Source of the DNA: Zoogloea dura
Lineage (GTDB): Bacteria > Pseudomonadota > Gammaproteobacteria > Burkholderiales > Rhodocyclaceae
Assembly (NCBI RefSeq): GCF_012927165.1
Contig: NZ_JABBGA010000023.1
Span: 1-64,000, forward strand
Length of the DNA: 64,000 nt
Direction of reading: 5' to 3'
Made by a program: the position numbers and the translations under genes. This document shows, piece after piece, positions 52,622-60,229 of this stretch; the stretch's first letter is position 1, and every line of letters begins with the position of its first letter. Below the pieces are notes generated by a model. That model searched no databases. It saw only the letters and a list, made by a program, of their open reading frames with translations, and was not told where the DNA came from.

Positions 52622-53389
52622 TTACAGGGCGGTGACCAGCACGGCGGCACGCCCACCGTCCACCGGCAGGGTGGCGCCGGTGATGTAGGAAGCCTCGTCG
52701 CTGGCCAGGAAGAGGATGGCGTTGGCCAGCTCCCGCGGCTTGCCGACGCGCCCCATGGGGATGAGCTTCTCGGTGCTGGCCTTCGAGGCCGGGTCGGCCA
52801 GCATGCCGGCAGTGGCCGGGGTCTCGACGACGGCGGGGATCACCACGTTCACCCTGATGCCCTGGGCCGCGCCTTCCGCCGCCGCCGCGCGGGAGAAGTT
52901 GATCACCGCCGCCTTTGCCGCCGAGTAGCCGGCCATCCAGGGGGTGCCGAGGGTGCCGCAGATCGACGACAGGTTGATGATGGAACCGCCGTGGGTCTTC
53001 ATCAGCTGCATGGCGCTGCGGGTGCCCCAGAAGGTGCCGTCCACGGAGGTGCCGAAGTTGGCCTGCCAGTCGGCGCTGCTCATGGCCTCGATGGGCCCCC
53101 AGGTGTAGGCCATGGCGTTGTTCACCAGGATGTCGAGGCGGCCGTGGCGGCGGGCGCAGTCTGCCAGCGCGGCGGTGAAGGCGGCTTCATCGCTCACATC
53201 GGCGACCACCGCTTCGGCCTGGCCGCCGGCGGCGCGGATCCGGCCGACCACCTCGTCGAGGGGCGCCTGGCGGCGGCCGCAGATCACCACCCGGGCGCCC
53301 TCCTCGGCAAAGCGTTCGGCGGTGGCGGCGCCGATGCCGGAGCCTCCACCGGTGATGAAGGCGATCTTGTCTTGCAGGCGTGCAGTCAT
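52622..53389 (-). CDS. SDR, hydroxysteroid-dehydrogenase-like
   Basis: This is a 255-residue classical SDR with IAFITGGGSGIGAATAERFAEEG, NNAMAYTWG, INLSSICGTLG and YSAAKAAVINFSRA. The C-terminal ITGATLPVDGG is typical. In this operon a hydroxysteroid dehydrogenase is likely (3-, 7- or 12-position), but specificity cannot be read from sequence. NNAM instead of the common NNAG is a small peculiarity. Confidence 0.85.
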   Translation of the reverse strand: MTARLQDKIAFITGGGSGIGAATAERFAEEGARVVICGRRQAPLDEVVGRIRAAGGQAEAVVADVSDEAAFTAALADCARRHGRLDILVNNAMAYTWGPIEAMSSADWQANFGTSVDGTFWGTRSAMQLMKTHGGSIINLSSICGTLGTPWMAGYSAAKAAVINFSRAAAAEGAAQGIRVNVVIPAVVETPATAGMLADPASKASTEKLIPMGRVGKPRELANAILFLASDEASYITGATLPVDGGRAAVLVTAL

Positions 53390-53436
53390 GGCGTGTGTCC
53401 CTTGGGAAATGTGTCGGATGAGGGGTGTCGCGGCGT

Positions 53437-54132
53437 TCAGGGGCGACGATGGGTGACCCGGGTGAGCAGGGTCACCGAGCGGGCGGGGTCGATGCAGGCG
53501 GCCACCACCCGGGGCAGGCGCGCAGGCAGCTCGACCCCGTCGATGGCACGTATCGCGGTGTCGGGGTCGGGGAACCAGGCTTCGAGGATCAGCGCGTAGT
53601 CGTAGCCCGGCGGCGGCGTGCCATCCACCCGGTTGATGACGAGCCGGCGGGTGGCGCCGAGGGCCGGGTCGGCCAGCCAGCGCTCGGGGCCCGCAGCGGC
53701 CAGGGCGCGGTCCAGGTCGGCCTGGTTGAGCCCCGGGGCAAGGCCCAGGAAGGCGGTCACCACGCAGTCGGTGGGCTCGCCATCGCGCAGCACGCTGGCC
53801 TCGGCGATCAGGGTGAAGTCGCGGACCCAGGTCGAAAAAACCCGGGGCTCGTCGGGCCGCATGATGCGCAGGGTCTCCTCGTCGTTCCAGATGTCGTCGG
53901 CGGCCTGGCGGTCGCGCAGCTCCAGCAGGTTCACCCCGTCGTAGCCCGCGGAGGCGCCGGCCAGCCGTGCACTGTTGTCGAGGTCGCGGGCGCACTGGCG
54001 CACGCTCCGGATCTTGTCGCGGACATTGCTGCACCCTGCCCCCAGGGCCGAGTGCTCGCGCCAGGCCTGGGGAAACTCCTCGGGCCTCAGGGCCGGGTTG
54101 CGCCGGGCCAGGTAGATCATCTTCCAGCCCAT
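53437..54132 (-). CDS. EthD-domain dimeric alpha/beta-barrel protein
   Basis: This is a 231-residue protein. The N-terminal MIYLARRNPALRPEEFPQAW and HSALGAG segment is typical of EthD domains, with a second related half (residues 120-225, with LGLAPGLNQADLDRALA). EthD proteins are small ferredoxin-fold barrels found with diverse catabolic enzymes; their chemistry is mostly unknown. It overlaps the SnoaL-like gene stop by one base (TGATG), indicating coupling, and precedes an SDR gene. Confidence 0.75.
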   Translation of the reverse strand: MGWKMIYLARRNPALRPEEFPQAWREHSALGAGCSNVRDKIRSVRQCARDLDNSARLAGASAGYDGVNLLELRDRQAADDIWNDEETLRIMRPDEPRVFSTWVRDFTLIAEASVLRDGEPTDCVVTAFLGLAPGLNQADLDRALAAAGPERWLADPALGATRRLVINRVDGTPPPGYDYALILEAWFPDPDTAIRAIDGVELPARLPRVVAACIDPARSVTLLTRVTHRRP

Positions 54133-54761
54133 CAGCGCACCCGGATCTTCGGGTCTGGCGCCCCCTGGCGGAGGGTGGCCAGGAAGGCCTCCGCGGGGGC
54201 CGGTGGAGCCACCTCCGGCAGCGCGTCCTTGTCCGGGCGCTGGGCCCAGAAGGCCTGCCAGGACGGGAACAGCTCATGGAAGGTGCCGGCATAGGGCTCA
54301 CGGCCCGGCCAGCGCATCTTGCGCTCGCCGATGGGCGGCTTGTTCAGGTCGGTGGCGTACCAGTAGCACGGCAGGCGGCGGCGGAAATACCACTGGCCGT
54401 CGATGCGCGCGTAGTCGTCCCAGTAGAGCATCTGCATGATCACCCACTCGGGGCCGGTCTCATGCTCGTTCTTGGAGTAGACGACGCCCACCGCTTGGTC
54501 GGGGTCGACGAACTCGATGATGTGCTGGCCCACATGGTGGGAGGTGCCGGTGAACTGCTCCCGCAGGGTCTCGTCCACCCAGGCCTTGAGGGCCGCCCGC
54601 CCGGTGCCCCGGCGGCCGACCCGGATATCGGGGGCGAAGAGGTTCACGTGGGCGTCCAGGTCGCGCATGTCGAGGGACAGGGAATACTTGCCCGCCAGCT
54701 GGCGGATCGCCTCGATGGACTCCAGGCGGTCCAGTCGGGCGGCGAGGCTTGCGTCGCTCAT
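54132..54761 (-). CDS. SnoaL-like (NTF2-fold) protein, candidate steroid dehydratase or isomerase
   Basis: This is a 209-residue SnoaL_4-type protein. The segment IEAIRQLAGKYSLSLDMRDLD carries Y26 and D31, at the same spacing as the catalytic Tyr and Asp in the bile-acid 7-alpha-dehydratase BaiE; H75, H76 and H80 (SHHVGQH) lie where BaiE has its histidine. The protein is longer than BaiE by about 40 residues at the C-terminus (KMRWPGREPYAG...). Other SnoaL proteins are isomerases or cyclases, so dehydratase activity is inference, supported by flanking SDR and flavin reductase genes. Confidence 0.75.
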   Translation of the reverse strand: MSDASLAARLDRLESIEAIRQLAGKYSLSLDMRDLDAHVNLFAPDIRVGRRGTGRAALKAWVDETLREQFTGTSHHVGQHIIEFVDPDQAVGVVYSKNEHETGPEWVIMQMLYWDDYARIDGQWYFRRRLPCYWYATDLNKPPIGERKMRWPGREPYAGTFHELFPSWQAFWAQRPDKDALPEVAPPAPAEAFLATLRQGAPDPKIRVR

Positions 54762-54772
54762 GGCCGGGCTGC

Positions 54773-55507
54773 TCACAGGAAGCTCATGCCGCCATTCACG
54801 GCCAGGTTCTGGCCGGTGATGAAGCCGGCCTCCTCGCTGGCCAGAAACACCGCCGCCGCCGCGATCTCCTCCGGCTCGCCCATCCGGCCCAGGGGGATGG
54901 CGCGGATCATGGCCTGGGTCCATTCGTCCGGGATGCCGGCCATCATCGGGGTGTTGGTGGGGCCGGGCACGATGGTGTTGACGCGGATCCCGGTGGGCGC
55001 CAGCTCCCGCGCGGCGCTGCGGGTGAGGCCCATCACGGCGGCCTTGGATGCACAGTAGTGGGCCGGCCCCTCGCCGGAGAAGGCGGCGGTGCTGGAGACA
55101 TTGACGATGGCCCCGCGGGCGCCGCACTTCTGCATCAGCCGCGCGCCTTCACGGCAGCACAGGAAGGTGCCGGTCAGATTGACGCCGATGACCCGCGCCC
55201 AGGCCTCGTCCGGGGTGTCCACGAAGGCATCCATCGAGCCGATGCCGGCGCTGTTGATCACCACGTCCACCCGCCCGAAGCGGGCCTCGACGGACTGGAA
55301 GGCTTCGACCACCGAGGCGCTGTCGGCCACGTTGCAGCTCAGCGCCAGGCCGCGCGGGCCCAGCCCGGCCACCGCCTGGGCGGCCGCCTCGCCGTTGATG
55401 TCGGCCGCCACCACGCTGGCCCCCTCGGCGGCGAAGCGCCGCACCATGGCCAGCCCCATGCCCTGGGCTGCGCCCGTAACGAATACCACCTTGTCGGAAA
55501 ACTTCAT
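54773..55507 (-). CDS. SDR, hydroxysteroid-dehydrogenase-like, first gene of its operon
   Basis: This is a 244-residue SDR with VVFVTGAAQGMGLAMVRRFAAEG, INSAGIGSM, NVSSTAAF and YCASKAAVMGLTRSA. The end ITGQNLAVNGG is typical. It starts the operon, with ATGGAGGCCGGC giving the ribosome binding site for the ATG at 55507 (one 12 bases earlier lacks it). The dyad at 55596-55614 lies about 88 nt upstream. It probably oxidises a nuclear hydroxyl of a steroid. Specificity unknown. Confidence 0.85.
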   Translation of the reverse strand: MKFSDKVVFVTGAAQGMGLAMVRRFAAEGASVVAADINGEAAAQAVAGLGPRGLALSCNVADSASVVEAFQSVEARFGRVDVVINSAGIGSMDAFVDTPDEAWARVIGVNLTGTFLCCREGARLMQKCGARGAIVNVSSTAAFSGEGPAHYCASKAAVMGLTRSAARELAPTGIRVNTIVPGPTNTPMMAGIPDEWTQAMIRAIPLGRMGEPEEIAAAAVFLASEEAGFITGQNLAVNGGMSFL

Positions 55508-55595
55508 GCCGGCCTCCATGATCGTGTTGAGAGATTGCGACGGGGACAGCAGGCCCCCGGTGTGTGCCCATGATTGAGCCTGGACAGCTTCGCGG

Positions 55596-55614
55596 CATCG
55601 TCCAGGCTGACTAG
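55596..55614 (-). promoter_or_regulatory. regulon dyad upstream of the SDR-SnoaL operon
   Basis: Read on the minus strand the site is CTAGTCAGCCTGGACGATG, with one mismatch in the first arm, about 88 nt before the first start codon. Confidence 0.72.
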
Positions 55615-55635
55615 ATGAGCGGGGTGCTGATCAGG

Positions 55636-55667
55636 AAAAAGGGCGGCCCGCCCGGAGGCGGCCGCCC
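55636..55667 (-). terminator. rho-independent terminator of the second DUF1302-DUF1329 unit
   Basis: On the minus strand the stem GGGCGGCC/GGCCGCCC (55641-55648 and 55660-55667) is followed by five U residues. It lies 24 bases beyond the DUF1329 stop. Confidence 0.75.
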
Positions 55668-55691
55668 TCTGAAGGGATTGCCGGGAACGGG

Positions 55692-57059
55692 TCAGAGACC
55701 CATGCGGCGCGCGGCCTCGGGGCCGAAATCCCGTTCGGTGAACTTGCCCTGGTTGAGCTTGTAGGCACCGGGCTGCTCGTTGATCAGGTTGAAGGCGAGA
55801 TAGGTGCCGGCATTGAGGTCGTGGTAGAGGCCCACCCCCGCCTGCCAGGTGTTCATCTCGTAGGCGTAGAAGTAGTTGACCACCGAAGTGCGCCACAGCT
55901 CGCCGCGGCTGTCGTAGTTGTCGGCCATCAGCATGAACCAGCTGTCCTCGTCGATGTAGAGGGTGCGCTTGCTGTAGAGGTGGCGATAGCCTTCCTTCAG
56001 GGTGGCTTCCACCACCCACACCCGGTGCAGTTCATAGCGCATGGCATCCGGGTTGATATGGCCCGGGCGGATCAGGTCGGCGTACTTGAGCTTGTCGGAG
56101 TGCACCCGGTAGGCGTTGTAGGGCACGTAGAGCTCCTTCTTGCCGACGATCTTCCAGTTGAAGCGCTCCGGCGAACCGTTGAAGAGGCGCACCTCGTCCA
56201 CCGCGATGGAGCCGCCGGTCCCCGGGAAGGGCATGTCGAAGCCGTAGCCGGGCGACTGCCGCACCCGCCGGGTGCCCGGGTCGTAGCGCCAGCTCTGGCG
56301 GGGCTCCTTGGCAAAGTTCCAGAACTCGGTGCCGGTGTTCACCTCGCCCTTGTCCCGTTCGGGCAACAGGGTTTCGTTGAGGTAGAACGAGGAGTTGCCC
56401 GTCGTGCGGCCCTTGCGCCCGGGCTCGACACCCGGCGCCAGATTGCGGGAGCGCACCCGGCCCCAGTTGATCTTGCCATCGGCGAGCACGTAGGCATTGT
56501 CGGACACCAGCTCCTCGGTCCACGCCCGGTAGGGCATGGTGGCGTTCCACAGCAGCTCCAGGCCCGACTTGGGGATGGGGAACAAGGTGCCGCCGCTTGC
56601 CCCCATCACCCCTTCTCCGTTGTCCACCAGCTCGGCGCTGGAAGCGTTTTCCAGGGTGGTCTTGCAGACGGCATCCGGCAAGCGGAAATCCCGGTGGCTG
56701 GGATAAACCGGGATCCTGTAGGTACCGGGGTAGCGCTTGAACATGGCCTTCTGCCCCGCCGACAGGCGCTGCGCGTACTGGGCCATGTTGGCGGCGGTGA
56801 TGACGTAGAGGGGCTTGTCGGCGGGATAGGGATCGACCGGGTGAAAGCCCGTGCCCTTGAAGTCCACGCCGGGCGGTACGCCCAGCCATTTGCCGCTCCA
56901 GGGCGGAATGCTGCCGTCGGCGTTGCCGGCCTTTTCGGCGCCGACACAGGTAAGGTCCTTGCCCAGGCGGGCAATTTCTTCAGGGGTGGCCTTGGCCTGG
57001 ACGCCCTGGGCCGCCAGCAGCGCGGCACCCAGGATCAGTGCGGAGATCGGATTGTTCAT
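55692..57059 (-). CDS. DUF1329 family protein, second copy
   Basis: This is a 455-residue exported protein (signal peptide about residues 1-22, ending GVQA). The DUF1329 blocks TPEEIARLGKDLTCVGAE, GKWLGVPPGVDF and YDPGTRRVRQSPGYGFD are present. It is clearly paralogous to the protein at 4406-5791. It may shuttle a hydrophobic ligand or lipid between membranes with the DUF1302 barrel encoded 24 bases upstream. Here the DUF1302 gene comes first, the reverse of the other pair. Confidence 0.87.
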   Translation of the reverse strand: MNNPISALILGAALLAAQGVQAKATPEEIARLGKDLTCVGAEKAGNADGSIPPWSGKWLGVPPGVDFKGTGFHPVDPYPADKPLYVITAANMAQYAQRLSAGQKAMFKRYPGTYRIPVYPSHRDFRLPDAVCKTTLENASSAELVDNGEGVMGASGGTLFPIPKSGLELLWNATMPYRAWTEELVSDNAYVLADGKINWGRVRSRNLAPGVEPGRKGRTTGNSSFYLNETLLPERDKGEVNTGTEFWNFAKEPRQSWRYDPGTRRVRQSPGYGFDMPFPGTGGSIAVDEVRLFNGSPERFNWKIVGKKELYVPYNAYRVHSDKLKYADLIRPGHINPDAMRYELHRVWVVEATLKEGYRHLYSKRTLYIDEDSWFMLMADNYDSRGELWRTSVVNYFYAYEMNTWQAGVGLYHDLNAGTYLAFNLINEQPGAYKLNQGKFTERDFGPEAARRMGL

Positions 57060-57083
57060 AGGGGTTCCATGCTTCCCTGCGGG

Positions 57084-58730
57084 TCAGAAGGTGTATTTGG
57101 CGTTGAGGGACAGGTAGTCCCGGTCGGCCAGACTGCGGCCGTCGGCGATGCTGGCCGAGCCGATGTAGGTAACGTAGGTGAGGCCCACCTGGAAGTTGCC
57201 GAGGTACTTGAAGTCGGCCCCCAGGGTCAGGCGGCGCTCGTCGCGCCCCATCCCGGAGAAGCTGCTGCCCGCCACGTTCTGGGTCCACACGGCGCGGGTG
57301 CTCAAGTCCCAGCCGCTGAACACGGATGGGTAGTCGAGGATCACCCCGGCACCGGCCAGAGTGGAGCCGCGGGTCTGGCCGTCATACACATAGCGGGAGA
57401 AGCTGCCGTTCTGGCCCGGCATGGCACCGCTCACGGTGAGGGTGTCCACGCCGGTGATGCGCTGGTGGACCACCTCACCCATCAGGGTCGTCTGGTGGGC
57501 CAGGGCGCTCGGGCCGAGGATGTAGACGAAGTTGCCATTGCCCTGGAGATAGCTGCCCCGGGTGGGGGAGCCGTTGTCCAGGTACACCGGGGCGCCGTCC
57601 CGGTAGCTGAGGTCGCCGCCCACCTGAACCGCGTCGCCGAACTTGGTGCTGAGGCTGAGGCCGGTGAGCTTGATATCCTCGAAATAGGCCAGCTTGAAAT
57701 AGGGTGCGCTGCCGGGCGAAGCCATCGCGCCGAAACGGGGCAGCGACGAGTAGCGGGTGGTGCCGGTGAAGTCGTAGAGCATGGCCCCCACCCGATCGTG
57801 ATAGCGGTAGTGGAAGAGCCCCAGTTCGGTGTTGTCGCTGAGCTGGTAACGGGCCCCCAGCCCCCACTGGCCGGAATTGCGGGCCGTGATTTCTCCGGCG
57901 TAGTTGGCCACGGTGAAGCCGCGGTCTGGCAGGCTGGAGATCGGCCCGCCCGCCAGCCGGTAGAACTGGGCGCCCGGGCCAAAGTAGTCGCTGCCGAAGT
58001 AATCACCCACCGGGTTGAGGCGGGATTTCTCCCACTTGTACTGGTAGTAGCCGGTCACCGTGAGGCTGTCGGTCAGCCCCAGGCTGCCGGAGATCTGGCC
58101 CACCGGCAGGTAACTCTCCTTGGCCTCGGTGCCGGGCACGTTGAACTTGGTGGCATCCACCGGCACCTGGCCCTGGCTGATGTTGGGCCAGAACAGGCTT
58201 TCCCCCCACACCACCGCGTGGCGCCCCAGCTTGACGTTGAGGGGCATGCTGCCGACCAGCCAGTTGCCATACACAAAGGCCTCCAGCAGGCGGGTGTTCT
58301 GCCCGCTCAGGCGCCGGGTCTCATCCACGAACTCGTTGGCCGGACCGGTCTTGTTGACGGTCCCCGCGGAATCGTTGCCGTTGGCGCCCTGGTAGACCGT
58401 GTCATGGAAGGCGCTGCCGCGCAGCAGGCCCCCCAGGTTGTCGTGCTTGAACTTGACCTCGCCGAGCACGTTGAGGCGGTTGTTGATCAGGCTGTGGCGC
58501 TTGAAGTTGCGGGTGCCGTCATCGTTGTTGAGGTCGGCCAGATAGGTGGCCGACGCATTGTCCAGACGCATCGAACTGGTGTAGCCGACGGTCAGGGACG
58601 TGTCGACCGAGGTGCAGTCCCCCCACTGGAAGCTGGGGCCGGCCAAGGCTGGCAGGCCGATGCCGGCCAGGGCCAGCGCGACCAAGTGGCGTGTTCTCGA
58701 TGGTGTGAAGCGGTGCTGATGGAGCATCAA
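57084..58730 (-). CDS. DUF1302 family outer-membrane protein, second copy
   Basis: This is a 548-residue protein with a signal peptide (ending LPALA, about residue 30) and a C-terminal aromatic residue (NAKYTF), as expected for an outer-membrane beta barrel. The DUF1302 block LGRHAVVWGESLFWP is close to that of the copy at 2737-4377. It is encoded 154 bases downstream of the LuxR regulator gene on the same strand. No regulon dyad was found directly before it, so it may be read from the regulator promoter or from another signal. Confidence 0.87.
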   Translation of the reverse strand: MMLHQHRFTPSRTRHLVALALAGIGLPALAGPSFQWGDCTSVDTSLTVGYTSSMRLDNASATYLADLNNDDGTRNFKRHSLINNRLNVLGEVKFKHDNLGGLLRGSAFHDTVYQGANGNDSAGTVNKTGPANEFVDETRRLSGQNTRLLEAFVYGNWLVGSMPLNVKLGRHAVVWGESLFWPNISQGQVPVDATKFNVPGTEAKESYLPVGQISGSLGLTDSLTVTGYYQYKWEKSRLNPVGDYFGSDYFGPGAQFYRLAGGPISSLPDRGFTVANYAGEITARNSGQWGLGARYQLSDNTELGLFHYRYHDRVGAMLYDFTGTTRYSSLPRFGAMASPGSAPYFKLAYFEDIKLTGLSLSTKFGDAVQVGGDLSYRDGAPVYLDNGSPTRGSYLQGNGNFVYILGPSALAHQTTLMGEVVHQRITGVDTLTVSGAMPGQNGSFSRYVYDGQTRGSTLAGAGVILDYPSVFSGWDLSTRAVWTQNVAGSSFSGMGRDERRLTLGADFKYLGNFQVGLTYVTYIGSASIADGRSLADRDYLSLNAKYTF

Positions 58731-58883
58731 TCCCTCCCTGCGTGCTGCTGTTCATGGGCCGGAAAGCAAGGACAGCCGGGCTTTCCGGGCCGTTCGAGGT
58801 GACGGCGGGAGGATGCTGCCGATGGTGCACTGCGAGCCGCATCCCTCATTCGAGTGAAATGCGGCACCTGCCCTGCAGATGGC

Positions 58884-60065
58884 TCAGCCCAGGGGCACCA
58901 CGCTGCGCAACACCAGGCGCAGCAGCTCGGTCTGGCGGGTGACGCCGGTCTTGGCAAAGATGCTGCGCAACTGGCTGCGGGCCGTGTGGTGGCTGACCCC
59001 CTGGCGGACCGCGGCCTCGTCCAGGGTCATGCCCTCGACCAGCAGCAGGGCCAGTCCGCTTTCGGCCGAGGTCAGGCCGAACAGGCTGCGCAGCAGGGCC
59101 GGCGATGCACCGACCGAGCGCTCCACGTCGCTGATGTGCAGGACCGCCTCGGGGCAGGGACCATACTCCGCGATGCCCGCAGGTGGCACCGGCCGGATCA
59201 GCACGCCCAGGCGGGTGCGTCCTGACGGGCGGGTCAGGGTCATGCCCTCCACCAGCCCCGGCCCTTTGCCGCGCTCAGCGCCGACCCGGGCGATCATCTC
59301 GTGCAGCAGCACCTTCTCGGCATGCAGGCTGGGACGCAAGGTCCGGCCCACCAGGCGCAGGCCGTCGTCCGCCGCCAGGATCTCGTCCGCGACGCGGTTA
59401 CTGTTCAACACCTTGCCGCGGCGATCCACCCACAGGGTTGCCACCTCCAGGCGCTCCAGGGCGCCCGCGTACAGGCGGCGCTCCCGGTCCGAGCCATCCA
59501 GCACGGCGCGGGCCCGCAATGCGCGCTTGAGATGGGGCAGGAGCAAGGCACACAGCGCCCGCTCCGCCTCGCCGAATGGCCCGGCATCCGCACTGCGGCA
59601 GACCCGGAAGCGGCACACCGCCTCACTCCCCACGTCCAGGTCGGCCCCCGCCAGGTAACGGATTCCCAGCGGTGCCATGCAGCTCCGGTACACCACGCTG
59701 TCCAGCCACTCAGCCTCGGAGATCAGCTCGTCCACCGCCAACATGCGGTTACGCGGCAGGTTGACGAAGGGGTCCAGGCCATGGAGCACGTCGGCATAGG
59801 CAGTCAGCAGGTCCTGCCGGGCCGGGCCGGCGAAAAGGATGGGCAGCCCCGGGCCGGACAGATCGGGCAGCAGCACCAGGGAGACATAATTGGCCCTCAG
59901 CTGCCCCTGAAGCAGATGCAACAGGGCATCCCAGGCCTGCAGGTCGAAGGCGCCGTCGTGGACCAGCCCGACCATCTGCTCGTAGGTCTGGAAACCCACC
60001 CCGGCCCGCGCAAACAGGGCCTGGGTGTCCATCGGGCCGGACTCAGGCGCACGAGGCATCATCAT
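58884..60065 (-). CDS. LuxR-type transcription regulator, candidate regulator of the steroid genes
   Basis: This is a 393-residue regulator. The last 65 residues (FGLTSAESGLALLLVEGMT then VSHHTARSQLRSIFAKTGV) form a LuxR helix-turn-helix. The N-terminal 320 residues contain a PAS/GAF-like sensor region and no receiver aspartate. Size and layout are like TeiR, the testosterone-inducible regulator of Comamonas. Placement among steroid genes, with a dyad 51 nt upstream of its own start, makes it the best candidate to bind the dyads. The start is uncertain: ATG at 60065 or 60032; neither has a strong ribosome binding site. Confidence 0.82.
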   Translation of the reverse strand: MMMPRAPESGPMDTQALFARAGVGFQTYEQMVGLVHDGAFDLQAWDALLHLLQGQLRANYVSLVLLPDLSGPGLPILFAGPARQDLLTAYADVLHGLDPFVNLPRNRMLAVDELISEAEWLDSVVYRSCMAPLGIRYLAGADLDVGSEAVCRFRVCRSADAGPFGEAERALCALLLPHLKRALRARAVLDGSDRERRLYAGALERLEVATLWVDRRGKVLNSNRVADEILAADDGLRLVGRTLRPSLHAEKVLLHEMIARVGAERGKGPGLVEGMTLTRPSGRTRLGVLIRPVPPAGIAEYGPCPEAVLHISDVERSVGASPALLRSLFGLTSAESGLALLLVEGMTLDEAAVRQGVSHHTARSQLRSIFAKTGVTRQTELLRLVLRSVVPLG

Positions 60066-60116
60066 CGGATCGGACGAGAAGAAGGTGGCAGCTTGGCATG
60101 CCCCCTCCCCGCCCTC

Positions 60117-60135
60117 GTCGTCCGGACGGACGATG
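60117..60135. promoter_or_regulatory. near-perfect palindromic regulon dyad between LuxR and YjjJ-like genes
   Basis: The site is GTCGTCCGGACGGACGATG, with a fully symmetrical centre. It lies 51 nt before the regulator gene and 94 nt before the plus-strand gene at 60230, so it could mediate autoregulation. Confidence 0.7.
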
Positions 60136-60229
60136 AGCCCGTCTCCACGCCCCCCCCCGGGCCGCGCAAAACATCTACACTATCTATTCACTTATCCATT
60201 CAAAAACCCATTCAAACTCAAGCCCACAC

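Noticed and set aside
55821-58802. A 993-codon plus-strand frame opposite the second DUF1302/DUF1329 pair
   Set aside because: It spans two well-supported minus-strand genes and its translation is compositionally biased with no recognisable domain.
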